Shown here: positions 55,316 through 63,702 of the stretch, one piece after another
Layout of the letters: each line of letters opens with the position of its first letter
Numbering within the stretch: the first letter of the stretch is position 1
NCBI GenBank assembly: GCA_016714495.1
Contig: JADKDU010000002.1
Coordinates: forward strand, 124,001-188,000
Reading direction: 5' to 3'
DNA: 64,000 nucleotides
From: Hyphomonadaceae bacterium
GTDB lineage: Bacteria; Pseudomonadota; Alphaproteobacteria; Caulobacterales; Hyphomonadaceae
The notes under the pieces: generated by a model
The model's input: only the letters and a program-made list of their open reading frames with translations
The model's database searches: none
What the model was told of the DNA's origin: nothing
Translations under genes and position numbers: made by a program

Positions 55316-55789
55316 TCAGGGTGCGAAGCTGGAGCGAGCCGTGAGCGCCCAGCGGTTGTTCTTGAACTCGACGATGTAGAGCGAGTCGAATTGCGACAGC
55401 ACCGAGCCGTCCGCGCGATAGCGCACAAACGTCGTCAGCATGTGCGCCTTGGTGGGGCCGCACTGCACGACCTCGCGCTTGGCCCAATCCGAGTGGTGCC
55501 AGCCGCCGGCTTCGAGATTGCCGAACGGATCGAGGTCCGCGGCCGAATTGATGATCCGCACATTTCCGCTGGCGATCCGCACGGAGGGGAAATGGAAGGT
55601 CGCCGCCCACGCCTCGGGGTTTCTTGAATTAAACGTACGCATGAAGTCGTCTGTCACCTGATGGGCCGGCGCATACGCCGCGCACGAGGCGAACGCCTTG
55701 TCGCCTCCGCCTGTAGTCAGTGATGCGCACGAGGTCAGGAAGATTATCAGCACGGCGGCAAGGCCGGCGGGGGCTGGGTCGCGCTTCAT
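55316..55789 (-). CDS. NTF2-like lipoprotein, copy 2
   Basis: About 157 residues from ATG at 55789, with AGGAG upstream and the lipobox FLTSC. Core segments match copy 1: DFMRTFNSRNPEAWAATFHFPSVRIAS, VVQCGPTKAHMLTTFVRYRADGS and LYIVEFKNNRWALTARSSFAP. With copy 1 and the methyltransferase it forms a compact three-gene set. No function is suggested by the sequence. Confidence 0.82.
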   Translation of the reverse strand: MKRDPAPAGLAAVLIIFLTSCASLTTGGGDKAFASCAAYAPAHQVTDDFMRTFNSRNPEAWAATFHFPSVRIASGNVRIINSAADLDPFGNLEAGGWHHSDWAKREVVQCGPTKAHMLTTFVRYRADGSVLSQFDSLYIVEFKNNRWALTARSSFAP

Positions 55790-55917
55790 CGGATGCTCCT
55801 GCAACTGGTCTTCTCTTGGAGCCGACAAGGGCTTGTCGTCCACGAAAATCCGCTTTGCAGCCGGGTTGCCAAGGCTATAGCCGCAAGTTGTTGTCAGTTG
55901 TCTGAAGGTTCAGGCAA

Positions 55918-56170
55918 TTGAGCGCGACCGTCTTCATCCTCGTCTTTCAGTTGTCCGGCTCCGCTGTGGCTGACGCGAAGCCTGCGGAGGCGGACGCGCC
56001 AAAGCTGGCGTGCACGCACCGGCACGCGCGCCCGCAAGCAGCAGGTTTGCAAGCCGGCTGGCGGCTTCGATCCACGATCCGAGCGGGCGCAGGAAATCCT
56101 CCGCGCCATCCAGGGCGGCGGCGGCAATGGTCAGCCCAAACCGCCGTCTCCGCTTCAAGGGCCGGGGTGA
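55918..56170 (+). pseudogene. Small exported cysteine-containing protein, frameshifted
   Basis: From TTG at 55918 the frame gives a signal-like start (SATVFILVFQLSGSAVADA) and KPAEADAPKLACT. Near 56015-56020 the likely continuation moves frame and reads RARKQQVCKPAGGFDPRSER, then QEILRAIQGGGGNGQPKPP, ending at 56170. A two-base loss in the alternating cgcacg tract would explain it. The paired CT/VC cysteines with basic residues between resemble small exported alphaproteobacterial proteins. This is tentative. Confidence 0.42.
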
Positions 56171-56174
56171 GCCG

Positions 56175-57986
56175 CTAGAGCGGCTTGCAGGCTTCGGCCA
56201 GCCAGGCGCGGTCATCCTCGCCCAGCAGCGGACCGATTTCGGCCAGTACGCGGGCGTGATAACGATCGAGCCAGATCCATTCCTGTTCGGACAGCATGCC
56301 CGGGAGGATCAACTTCTTGTCGAGCGGCGCCAGCGTCAGCGTTTCGAAGCCAAGCATATCGCGGTCGCCGCCTGGAATGGGCCGGGCTTCGGTAACGACC
56401 TGCAGGTTCTCGATGCGAATGCCCCACGCGTCGGCCTTGTAGTAGCCCGGCTCGTTCGAAACGATCATGCCCGGCTCAAGCGCAACCGTGTTGCCCACTT
56501 TCGAGATACGATGTGGGCCTTCATGCACGCCGAGATAGCTGCCGACGCCATGACCGGTGCCGTGGTCATAGTCCACGCCGGCTTCCCACAATGACATGCG
56601 CGCCAGCACGTCGAGCTGCGAGCCTGTCGTGCCTTTCGGGTAGCGCACGCGGGCAAGGGCGATATGGCCCTTCAACACGCGCGTGTTACGCTCCTTCATC
56701 TCCTCGCTTGGCTCGCCAATCGCAAGCGTTCGGGTGACGTCGGTTGTGCCGTCGAGATACTGGCCGCCGGAGTCGAGCAGGAAGAGCGTCCCCTTCGCCA
56801 GCTTGCGGTTGGTTTGCGTGTCAGGGCGATAATGGTTGATGGCGCCGTTCGGTCCCGCGCTCGAGATCGAGTTGAATGACAGGTCCTGCAGTTCGCCGGT
56901 GGCTTCGCGGAATTCCTCGACCTTCATCGCGGCGTCGATTTCTGTCACTTCGCCCGTCTGCCCGTTTTCCTCGAACCAGCGCAGGAAACGCGACAGAGCT
57001 GCGCCGTCGCGACGATGGGCCTTGCGGGCCCCTTCGACCTCGACAGCGTTCTTCCGTGCGCGCGGAAACATGACCGGGTCCTGCGAGCGCACGACTTCCG
57101 CGCCTGCCTTGCCAAGCGCGCTGAAGAACCAGGACGACGCCACCGAGGGATCGACGCTGACGCGCTTGCCCTGCAGCTTCGCCATGCGCCGTTCCATCTC
57201 GTTGGCTGGACGCAGCGCGACCTCATTACCGAGGTGGGCGCCGAGTTCCGATCCAATCTTGGCGGGGTGCAAGAATAGTTCAGCTTGCCCGTCCGAGTAC
57301 AGGAACGCACGCCCCAGCGGCAGCGGCGTGCGCGAGACATCGCCGCCGCGTATGTTGAACAGCCAGGCGATCGAGGCCGGCGAAGTGATTACGGTCGCAT
57401 CGATCCTGCTGTCAGCAAGCATCTTGCCCAGCCGCGCGCGCTTCGATGACGAACTCTCGCCTGAATAGACAATATCGTGTGGCACGACAGCCTGCGTCGG
57501 CTCACCAGGACGATCCGTCCACGCAGCATCGATCGGATTGGGATCGGTGGCGACCAGTTCAACGCCGGCCTTTTTCGCTGAATCGATCAGTCGGTCAAGC
57601 GCATCGGGCGACATCAGGCGCGGATCGTAGCCGATCTTTTGCCCGGTGAGTGTCTGCTTGGCGAGCCAGCCGAACGGGCCAGGGTCGATCAGGTCGCCGA
57701 CTTCGAACATTTTCGGCGCCAACTGCTGCTTCACCTGTAGCGTGTAGCGGCCATCAACGAACACGATCGCCATCTTCTGGAAGACGAACGCGGCGCCGGC
57801 CGAGCCGGTAAAGCCTGTCGCCCATGCCAGCCGCTCAAAGCAGGCGGGCAGGTATTCGTTCTGATATTCGTCGTCGTGCGGGATGTAGAGGCCATCCAGC
57901 TCCATCGACTTCAGCGCGGCGCGCAGAAGCGGCAGGCTCGCCCGCCCCACGCTGGGGCCGCCGATGACTTCGTATGTCTGTCTCAT
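56175..57986 (-). CDS. Xaa-Pro aminopeptidase (M24B family)
   Basis: 603 residues, the long three-domain aminopeptidase P type. Two N-terminal creatinase-like domains precede the pita-bread domain with metal ligands in LLDSGGQYLDGTTDVTRT (two aspartates), DHGTGHGVGSYLGVHEGPH (histidines), SNEPGYYK (glutamate) and WGIRIENLQVV (glutamate). It removes an N-terminal residue before proline, using a di-manganese site, in the cytoplasm. C-terminal domain includes EQEWIWLDRYHARV. ATG at 57986. Confidence 0.95.
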   Translation of the reverse strand: MRQTYEVIGGPSVGRASLPLLRAALKSMELDGLYIPHDDEYQNEYLPACFERLAWATGFTGSAGAAFVFQKMAIVFVDGRYTLQVKQQLAPKMFEVGDLIDPGPFGWLAKQTLTGQKIGYDPRLMSPDALDRLIDSAKKAGVELVATDPNPIDAAWTDRPGEPTQAVVPHDIVYSGESSSSKRARLGKMLADSRIDATVITSPASIAWLFNIRGGDVSRTPLPLGRAFLYSDGQAELFLHPAKIGSELGAHLGNEVALRPANEMERRMAKLQGKRVSVDPSVASSWFFSALGKAGAEVVRSQDPVMFPRARKNAVEVEGARKAHRRDGAALSRFLRWFEENGQTGEVTEIDAAMKVEEFREATGELQDLSFNSISSAGPNGAINHYRPDTQTNRKLAKGTLFLLDSGGQYLDGTTDVTRTLAIGEPSEEMKERNTRVLKGHIALARVRYPKGTTGSQLDVLARMSLWEAGVDYDHGTGHGVGSYLGVHEGPHRISKVGNTVALEPGMIVSNEPGYYKADAWGIRIENLQVVTEARPIPGGDRDMLGFETLTLAPLDKKLILPGMLSEQEWIWLDRYHARVLAEIGPLLGEDDRAWLAEACKPL

Positions 57987-58030
57987 GATGCTCGACGCTA
58001 GAGAAAAAGGACACTCGCGCGCCAGTCTAA

Positions 58031-58073
58031 TCCCAGCCGGGCGGCTGTGGGATAGTGATCACGAAATTTCGTG
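58031..58073 (-). terminator. Stem-loop and 14-bp palindrome after prmA
   Basis: A stem of TCCCAGCCG with CGGCT(g)TGGGA lies at 58031-58052, and a perfect palindrome CACGAAATTTCGTG at 58060-58073. The first may end prmA transcription, though it has no clear T-run; the second may be a protein-binding site upstream of the aminopeptidase gene. Confidence 0.35.
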
Positions 58074-58077
58074 CGGT

Positions 58078-58941
58078 CTAATGCGCGGTCCGCGCATAAG
58101 TCAGGGTTGACCAGCCATTAAGCCTGCGGCGGCTCACGAGGGTCAGCCCCTGTCCGGAATAGGCGGCCCGCACCTGCGGCTCCTGATGCGTCAGCAGGCC
58201 GGACAGGATCACCCGCCCCCCCTTGGCGACCATTTTCGCGAGTTCAGGCGCCAGGCCGACCAGCGGTCTTGCAAGAATATTGGCAAGCACGATGTCGTAG
58301 GGTCCGTGCGCCCGGATCATCCGGTGGCCCGTTCCCCGCGCGTGCATCAGTTTCAGCCTGCGGCCGGCGCTGTTGTTCTTGGCGTTCTCGTTCGCGATCC
58401 GGATCGATTCTCTGTCCATATCCGTTCCGAGGGCGAAACTTGCGCCATGCTTTACGGCCGCCAGAGCCAGCACGCCCGAGCCGGTTCCGACATCGAGCAC
58501 GCGGCGCGGACGTTTGCGCTTGAGTTCACGCGCGAGGGCTTCAAGGCAGCCCTTGGTCGTTCCGTGATGTCCGGTGCCAAAAGCCGGCCCGGCTTCGATC
58601 CAGACGGGAATCTTTCCGCCTTCGAGATGGGCGAGCTCGTGCCATCCAGCCACCACGAACGGGCCGGCGTGTACGGCGGGCAGGCCGGCGAGGCTGACGG
58701 CGACCCAGTCCTTGTCGTCGAGTTTTTGGACGGCAGCTCTGGCCGAGGGGATTTCCCATTCGATGATGGCGGCGGCTTCCTTTGCCAGCTCCTCGCTGGT
58801 GCAGAAAGCGTCTAGGCTCCATGAAATCTTGGACGCTTCCTCAACCGACACCGCGGAAGCAGGCGAGGGGTCCATCTCGCTCAGGAGATCGGAAAGCCTT
58901 TCGGCGTCGGCGCGGGGGAGCAGGCAGTGCACGCGATACAT
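58078..58941 (-). CDS. prmA: Ribosomal protein L11 methyltransferase
   Basis: 287 residues, usual for PrmA, which trimethylates L11. The SAM site VLDVGTGSGVLALAA follows the PrmA mark EAGPAFGTGHHGTTKGCL, and VLANILARPL is the catalytic-site segment. The N-terminal substrate-recruiting domain (about 1-60) is present. GGATCACCC precedes ATG at 58941. Confidence 0.94.
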   Translation of the reverse strand: MYRVHCLLPRADAERLSDLLSEMDPSPASAVSVEEASKISWSLDAFCTSEELAKEAAAIIEWEIPSARAAVQKLDDKDWVAVSLAGLPAVHAGPFVVAGWHELAHLEGGKIPVWIEAGPAFGTGHHGTTKGCLEALARELKRKRPRRVLDVGTGSGVLALAAVKHGASFALGTDMDRESIRIANENAKNNSAGRRLKLMHARGTGHRMIRAHGPYDIVLANILARPLVGLAPELAKMVAKGGRVILSGLLTHQEPQVRAAYSGQGLTLVSRRRLNGWSTLTYARTAH

Positions 58942-59147
58942 GGGTGATCCAATCGGAAAGCGCGCGCCTTATAGCAGGGCTCACCCGCCTGTCATCCCGG
59001 GCCGATGTCGCTGGTAAACACTGCGACAACCAAAAAGCGTGTCGTCCAGCCCACACGGTCTGCACCCTGACGGCCTTACAGGAACCGCCGGGTGCAATTG
59101 GCGTTGGGCGAAAAGCTGCACTCAGGACGTACCCTTCAGGCGCGCCC

Positions 59148-59777
59148 ATGATTTCCAACATCCTCCCTCGCGCCGCCTGGTGCGCAGCTCTTGCCGTCGC
59201 CGTGGCGGGCGCGGCCAGCGCCCAGACAGAGCGCGGCGGCGTCTATATCCAGGGCGCCTATAGCTGGCTGAATTTCGAAGCCGAGGACACTGGCTATGAA
59301 GTCGACACAGACGCCATCACGGCCCGGATCGGCATGCAGATAACCCCGATGTTCGGCATCGAAGCGGATATCTCAACCGGCATCGACGACGGCGGCTTCG
59401 ACTTCGATTCCGATGAAGACGACCTCGACTTTGACGACAACAATGACGGCGACTTCACCGACATTATCAATGCCTCGGGCGACCTCGGTCTCGACTTCAT
59501 GGCTGCAGCCTACGCCCGCGCCGTGTTCCCCATCGCGGACAAGTTCGAAGTTTCTGCGCGCGTCGGTTATGCCTACGCCGAAGTGAACGGCAACGCGGTA
59601 ACGCCCGGCGGTAACACCGTCACGTTCGCTGAAGACGCTGAAGATGGCTTCACCGCGGGCGCAGGCATTACTTACGACCTGACGGAAAACCTCGAACTGC
59701 GCGCCGACTATACCTGGTACGGCTTCGACGCCGTCGATGCAACGGGTACGACAGTTGCGCTTGGCTTCAAATTCTAA
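59148..59777 (+). CDS. Outer-membrane beta-barrel protein with acidic loop
   Basis: 209 residues from ATG at 59148. A signal peptide ends AASAQ. Eight alternating strands follow (GVYIQGAYSWLNFE, ITARIGMQITPMFGIEADIS, MAAAYARAVFPIADKFEVSARVGYAYAEV, AGAGITYDLTENLELRADYTWYGF) and the last ends in phenylalanine, as in OmpA/OmpW-like barrels. One loop near residue 75-100 is extremely Asp-rich (DFDSDEDDLDFDDNNDGDF), which may bind calcium or other cations. The longer in-frame extension to 58782 is antisense to prmA and is not used. Confidence 0.9.
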   Translation: MISNILPRAAWCAALAVAVAGAASAQTERGGVYIQGAYSWLNFEAEDTGYEVDTDAITARIGMQITPMFGIEADISTGIDDGGFDFDSDEDDLDFDDNNDGDFTDIINASGDLGLDFMAAAYARAVFPIADKFEVSARVGYAYAEVNGNAVTPGGNTVTFAEDAEDGFTAGAGITYDLTENLELRADYTWYGFDAVDATGTTVALGFKF

Positions 59778-59797
59778 AATAAATCGCGCCGCAAACG

Positions 59798-59829
59798 AAG
59801 ACCCCGGACTGTGAGGTCCGGGGTCTTTT
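59798..59829. terminator. Strong, probably bidirectional terminator
   Basis: Perfect 12-bp stem AAGACCCCGGAC / GTCCGGGGTCTT with a 6-base loop, followed by TTTT on the plus strand. It lies between the convergent barrel gene and the first small-protein gene. Confidence 0.9.
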
Positions 59830-59842
59830 GTGTGACCACGGC

Positions 59843-60088
59843 TTAAACAGTCGAAGGCTGTTCGGCTTGCCGCTGTTGCGGTTTGCGCTCATCGCGCTTG
59901 TCATCCGGACGGCCTTGCTGCTGGCGGCCTTGGTCCTGAGCTTCCTGCTGACGGCGGTTGCCATCGTTATCGCGATCACGGTTCGGATCGTTGATGTTCG
60001 ACTGATCGCGTTTGTCGGCGGGGTTCTGATTATTGTCGCGTGGGCGCGAAAGCCGATCCGCCCCCGTCGCGCATGAGATCAACGTCAT
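59843..60088 (-). CDS. Small hydrophilic low-complexity protein
   Basis: About 81 residues from ATG at 60088 (TTG at 60109 possible). After MTLISCATGADRLS the sequence is almost only Asp, Asn, Gln, Arg, Lys and Pro, in blocks such as NNQNPADKRDQSNINDPN and RDRDNDGNRRQQEAQDQ. It should be disordered. No homologue is known to me. It is the most 3' of a run of small minus-strand genes. Confidence 0.55.
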   Translation of the reverse strand: MTLISCATGADRLSRPRDNNQNPADKRDQSNINDPNRDRDNDGNRRQQEAQDQGRQQQGRPDDKRDERKPQQRQAEQPSTV

Positions 60089-60142
60089 AGCTTCACAGCC
60101 GTTCCGCAAACTTCACGCAAGTCAGGCGCAACGGAACCTAAC

Positions 60143-60355
60143 TCACTTCGGCTGGGCCGTTGGCTCTCCATCCGTTGCGCGCTCGGGCGCTGGATGTGTC
60201 TTGGTCTTGTTGGGCGTGCGAAATGGCTTGCCGGGATGGTCTAGCCCCGTGCTGTTTTCGTCTGCCTGATCGCCGGGCGCGCGCGGTTCATGCTGTGTCG
60301 ATTCGTCAGGTTTTGTCGGTTGGGCGACAGCACGTGGATCGCGTGGTGCAGACAT
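60143..60355 (-). CDS. Small disordered hydrophilic protein
   Basis: About 70 residues from ATG at 60355, with GAGGAGG 9 bases upstream. Rich in Pro, Asp, Glu, Thr and Gln (KPDESTQHEPRAPGDQADEN). No hydrophobic core, so disordered in isolation. The strong ribosome-binding site supports real expression. Function unknown. Confidence 0.6.
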   Translation of the reverse strand: MSAPRDPRAVAQPTKPDESTQHEPRAPGDQADENSTGLDHPGKPFRTPNKTKTHPAPERATDGEPTAQPK

Positions 60356-60386
60356 GAATGTATCCTCCTCGCATAAGCCTAGACAC

Positions 60387-60422
60387 GAAAACGGGCGGAT
60401 CGCGTGCGCGGTTCCGCCCGTT
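60387..60422 (-). terminator. Terminator of the 60441-60665 gene
   Basis: Perfect 10-bp stem AACGGGCGGA / TCCGCCCGTT (60390-60399 and 60413-60422), followed on the minus strand by TTT. It shows that the small genes are at least partly separate transcripts. Confidence 0.7.
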
Positions 60423-60440
60423 CTGTCGTGATGATTTGGC

Positions 60441-60665
60441 CTAGCGGCGACGGCCGCCGAGAGGTTGGCGATCGCCTTGGTCGGTATCGCCGACATTGCG
60501 CATTGGCTGGAAACCTTCGGGTTGAACGGCGATGCCGATTTGGTTCACGTTCTCGCCGATCGCGCCCTTGGGCGTGTCGTTATAGAAACCATCCGGGTCT
60601 GACCCGAAGATTTCATCGTGGATCGGATGATGCACGTTGAAGTCGACTTCGTGTTGACGGGGCAT
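60441..60665 (-). CDS. Small protein of unnamed HDE[IV]FG/GDTDQ family, copy 1
   Basis: About 74 residues from ATG at 60665, with GGAGGAGG 7 bases upstream. It contains HDEIFGSDPDGFYNDTPKG, AIGENVNQIG, NVGDTDQGD and a basic tail GGRRR. These blocks recur in order in the protein at 63753-64000. The pattern is conserved and glycine/aspartate-turn rich, so it is a folded or ligand-bound family rather than random low complexity. No function is known to me. Confidence 0.75.
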   Translation of the reverse strand: MPRQHEVDFNVHHPIHDEIFGSDPDGFYNDTPKGAIGENVNQIGIAVQPEGFQPMRNVGDTDQGDRQPLGGRRR

Positions 60666-60733
60666 GCGTACGCCTCCTCCTGCAAAATGTGTGAGCAAGA
60701 GTAACGCATCAGCTAAGGGGTGGTTGCGCCGCG

Positions 60734-60904
60734 CTAGTCGTCAGCGCCTGGTCGCGAGGTCGGCGTAAGCGGACGCAGGCCCGCCTTGCGCACGACACGG
60801 GTCGGCGTCGTCGGCGCATGTTGCGGAGCGGTGAGGGCTGCGCGTTCACGCGCGGCCTTTGCCGGATCGAAGGGCTGACGAGCGGGAGGGGACTTGCGGG
60901 TCAT
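60734..60904 (-). CDS. Small basic proline-rich protein
   Basis: About 56 residues from ATG at 60904. Contains RQPFDPAKAARERAALTAP and VVRKAGLRPLTPTSRPG. Basic, Ala/Pro/Thr-rich, with one short helix likely. The ribosome-binding site is weak (GGAA). Supported mainly by strand and spacing with neighbours. Confidence 0.45.
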   Translation of the reverse strand: MTRKSPPARQPFDPAKAARERAALTAPQHAPTTPTRVVRKAGLRPLTPTSRPGADD

Positions 60905-61015
60905 CGGACGGGTTCCGGCGCGAAGCGCCAGAGGATTCCGGAAGCCCGCCGATAGCGTATAGCACGCCCTGCGCATTTCGGGTGAAATAGTTGCATATGC
61001 GCCGAGAGCGTTGCG

Positions 61016-61219
61016 TTATTCGCCCGGATCGGGATCCAGCGGATCCATCTGGATGGGATCGATATGCGGCACAGGCCGATCGCGTGGGTCGCGCCGGCGA
61101 TCGTCAGAAGGCTTGGGACGCATGTCAAATGTGCGCTTGTCGTCGCGCGGCAATGCGGGCGCGGGCGGCTTTGCAGCAGCGGGCGGATTAGCCGCGAATT
61201 TCTTGTAGATGCGGGCCAT
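61016..61219 (-). CDS. Small basic/acidic disordered protein
   Basis: About 67 residues from ATG at 61219, with GGAGA upstream. Starts MARIYKKFAANPPAAAKPPAP; the rest is charged (DDRRRDPRDRPVPHIDP) with an acidic Pro-rich end (MDPLDPDPGE). Likely disordered. Function unknown. Confidence 0.55.
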   Translation of the reverse strand: MARIYKKFAANPPAAAKPPAPALPRDDKRTFDMRPKPSDDRRRDPRDRPVPHIDPIQMDPLDPDPGE

Positions 61220-61658
61220 GAGTCGTCTCCATGGCGCGAGACCTGAGGCCCATCCCCCGCCACACGCGCGTATATATGGACCCGAAAGGCCTTCGTTACA
61301 ATCACGGTCGTTTCTGGGCGTCCAGACAACATGGGCGGGATGCATCGCAGCGACAGGCCGTTGATGGTTTATGAGTGACGAATCCCCGCATCCGTGAGTT
61401 CGCCGGCGCCATTCCTTATCGTTCTCATCTCGCTCGCAACTCTGTTGCTCGGCTCGCTGATGCTGATCGATGCTTCTGGCAGTCTTCGGATCCAGAAACG
61501 GTCGTGACGGCATCTACGCCTCCGCCACAGGCGGAACGTCAACAGGCGCGGGGCCAGGCGCTCAACCCGTTCAGGCGGCAAGTTGAGCTCGGGTCGTGCT
61601 GATCTAACCCCCATCTCATTGGAGGGCGTGATCGCCCGCTTGAACGACGACTGCAGCG
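61220..61658. other. Gap in the small-protein cluster; possible tiny membrane ORF
   Basis: No confident gene in this 439-base stretch. On the plus strand a GTG at 61394 opens 37 codons (stop 61505-61507) with one membrane segment, FLIVLISLATLLLGSLMLI, preceded by an overlapping 8-codon frame from ATG 61371. No ribosome-binding site is visible, so it is listed only as a possibility. Confidence 0.3.
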
Positions 61659-61889
61659 CTAGTCGCCGCGGCCGCGCTGTTCCTCAAGTTCAGACAGGGT
61701 CTGTTCGTAGCGCTCCAGCTGCTTACGCATGCCGGCGAGTGTTGCCGGCACCTCCCCCGCGCTGCTCTTTGGCCCCCAGATGGGCGCTTTAACCGCGCCG
61801 GTCTTTGCAGGTTCGCCCATAGCAATCGCCGCCTGCAGGCGCTCGATCTGAGCAAGATGCCAATCGATGTCGTTTTCCAGCTTGCTCAT
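61659..61889 (-). CDS. Small coiled-coil protein
   Basis: 76 residues. Two helical stretches with heptad-like leucines, NDIDWHLAQIERLQAAIAMG and LAGMRKQLERYEQTLSELEEQ, joined by a Gly/Pro linker. A helical hairpin or dimer is likely. AGGAAG precedes ATG at 61889. Function unknown. Confidence 0.65.
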   Translation of the reverse strand: MSKLENDIDWHLAQIERLQAAIAMGEPAKTGAVKAPIWGPKSSAGEVPATLAGMRKQLERYEQTLSELEEQRGRGD

Positions 61890-61918
61890 TCCGACTTCCT
61901 GAGGCTGCGCATCGTGTA

Positions 61919-62122
61919 TTAGCGCGTGGCGCCGCCCGCGACGCGGGTCTGCTTGCCCGGATCAACGCCCGGTTGTTCGCCCATTTGGCGGTCGCTGGGG
62001 CGAGGCGCGTGCGTATTGATGGCGACCTGCTGGCGATTGTTGGCTTCGCTGGCGCGCTGGGCCGGCGTTTTCGGCCTCTGCGATCGATGGCGCTCAGTTT
62101 TCTCGTTCGGGGTATTGGACAT
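61919..62122 (-). CDS. Small disordered hydrophilic protein
   Basis: About 67 residues from ATG at 62122, preceded by GGAGACGTC. Rich in Arg, Gln, Asn, Pro and Thr (MSNTPNEKTERHRSQRPKTP, HAPRPSDRQMGEQPGVDPG). No hydrophobic core. It is 29 bases upstream of the coiled-coil gene. Confidence 0.6.
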   Translation of the reverse strand: MSNTPNEKTERHRSQRPKTPAQRASEANNRQQVAINTHAPRPSDRQMGEQPGVDPGKQTRVAGGATR

Positions 62123-62281
62123 GACGTCTCCGCGCCGCGCGACAGGCGGGAAGTCCGGCCAGCCGGGACGTCTTGCAGACTTGGAGTATGCAGCGGCGTC
62201 GGACAACTGGCGCCACTCCGGCTTATTTATCGACGCTGCCTTGCTTCGGACTTTATCGGCGAGAGTGACAGTGGCGACTGA

Positions 62282-63373
62282 CTATTCCCCGCGATCCTGA
62301 CCGCCTGTCTGCGCCAGGCCAAGACGGTCATTGCGGCGGCCACCCTCGAGAATGTTCTGCAGCCCGTAATTACCTTCGTGGCAGGCGTACTCATAGACGC
62401 GGTCCTGCAGGCGTGTGAGCGGCATCTGACCGCGCCAGACGGAAGTGTAGACCGAAGGATCATCGATCTCGAATTCGTACAGGATCTGGATGTCGGAGAT
62501 GCGCGTGAAGCGCTCGGTTACTTTGCCATTCTCGGAGATGATCGCGCCGCCCGAGCGCGGATCGAGATGCCGCGTCTCGACCACCAGCGTGTCGCCATCC
62601 CACCTCGCGGTCGAATCGCCCATCCATTGCGGAACGCTGTCTTGCCTGTGCTCGCCGCCGATCCTGGCGATGCGGACATCGTGGATCATTTCCGACATCA
62701 CCATGACGTGGCCCGGCGTCTGCACGATCTGGAAATTGTTATTGTACAAGTAGTTTCCAAAGGGCGGACCGTTTGTGCCGATGATGAGGCAGCGTTCGGA
62801 GCTGCCGCGCTCTTCCGGATTGTCAAAGCCGCTCCCGCGCCTTCCCGTATTTGCGGCCCGCAGTGCGCGACCCTCTTCGGTCATCGCCGGCGTTTTCCCG
62901 CTTTCCGGGTATGTTATGTAGGACGAGCGCTTCTCGCCCTTGATCGTCGCGACAGCCGCGCCGGGATCCGTCCAGGCAACATCGTAGTTGCCGACGCCAG
63001 GCAGCGGCTTGCCTTTCTCGGGGGCGCCCTGCTTGGGATCGACATAGTCCCGCTCCGTCTTCAGGCGCACGTTGAACAACGCCCGGCCCTCAAGTTGCGC
63101 CGCCTGTTCATCGTTCAGGACGAGCGGATAGCCCTGCGGCCGGTCCATCCGCGAGACCGAAGCATTGGTCCAGTAGCCATGCAGGTCAGGGTGTCCGCCG
63201 GTCGTGCGAGGCGGCTTGTAGTCGCCCGTGAATTCAGCCGCTGTCTTCACTGCCTGCGGCACGGTGGGCGACAGTGAAATAGCGGGCTCGGCCGTCGTCT
63301 GCTGTGCGAGACCCCCAGGCGCAAACGCCAGCGCGATCGCGGCGCACGTCATGAGACGGATGGACAATGTCAA
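62282..63373 (-). CDS. Exported protein of unnamed family (paralogue of the 3.7-4.7 kb protein)
   Basis: 363 residues. Signal peptide ending GGLAQ; the start is TTG at 63373 with GGAGAG 4 bases upstream. Shared segments with the other copy include PDLHGYWTNAS, YNNNFQIVQTPGHVMVMSEM, HDVRIARIGG, WDGDTLVVETRH, NGKVTERFTR and YEYACHEGNY. The spread of identity over the full length shows true paralogy. Sits within the small-protein cluster, with no sign of co-transcription. Function unknown. Confidence 0.88.
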   Translation of the reverse strand: MTLSIRLMTCAAIALAFAPGGLAQQTTAEPAISLSPTVPQAVKTAAEFTGDYKPPRTTGGHPDLHGYWTNASVSRMDRPQGYPLVLNDEQAAQLEGRALFNVRLKTERDYVDPKQGAPEKGKPLPGVGNYDVAWTDPGAAVATIKGEKRSSYITYPESGKTPAMTEEGRALRAANTGRRGSGFDNPEERGSSERCLIIGTNGPPFGNYLYNNNFQIVQTPGHVMVMSEMIHDVRIARIGGEHRQDSVPQWMGDSTARWDGDTLVVETRHLDPRSGGAIISENGKVTERFTRISDIQILYEFEIDDPSVYTSVWRGQMPLTRLQDRVYEYACHEGNYGLQNILEGGRRNDRLGLAQTGGQDRGE

Positions 63374-63498
63374 GGCGCTCTCCCCGGGGAACGGCGCTGT
63401 GCGCGATTTCTCTCATTGGCGCGAGAGTGCCTCGATCCCGTCTTCGCTTTCAAGCCGCCGCGAGCGCTTTCGCAAAGAGAAAGCAGGAAACAGCCGCC

Positions 63499-63699
63499 TC
63501 AATTGCCCGGCGGTTCATCCTCCTGAACCTCCCGCTGCGAATCCTTCAGCGGCGCCTCGGTCGCCTGACCAGGGATGAGGTCGGCCGGCAGATGATCCTC
63601 AAGATCCCTCGCGACCGCCGCCTTCACGGCGTCAGACGGCTTGGCCGCCGCATCAATCTCGCGGCCGGCTTCCTCATGCGTGCGTGGTTTAGGCATCAT
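63499..63699 (-). CDS. Small helical charged protein
   Basis: 66 residues. RTHEEAGREIDAAAKPSDAVKAAVARDLEDHLP suggests two helices, then an acidic tail ending QEDEPPGN. Strong GGAGG with 5 bases to ATG 63699 (8 to the next ATG). That ribosome-binding site lies in a perfect hairpin (63703-63720), hinting at translational control. Function unknown. Confidence 0.68.
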   Translation of the reverse strand: MMPKPRTHEEAGREIDAAAKPSDAVKAAVARDLEDHLPADLIPGQATEAPLKDSQREVQEDEPPGN

Positions 63700-63702
63700 G
63701 TG

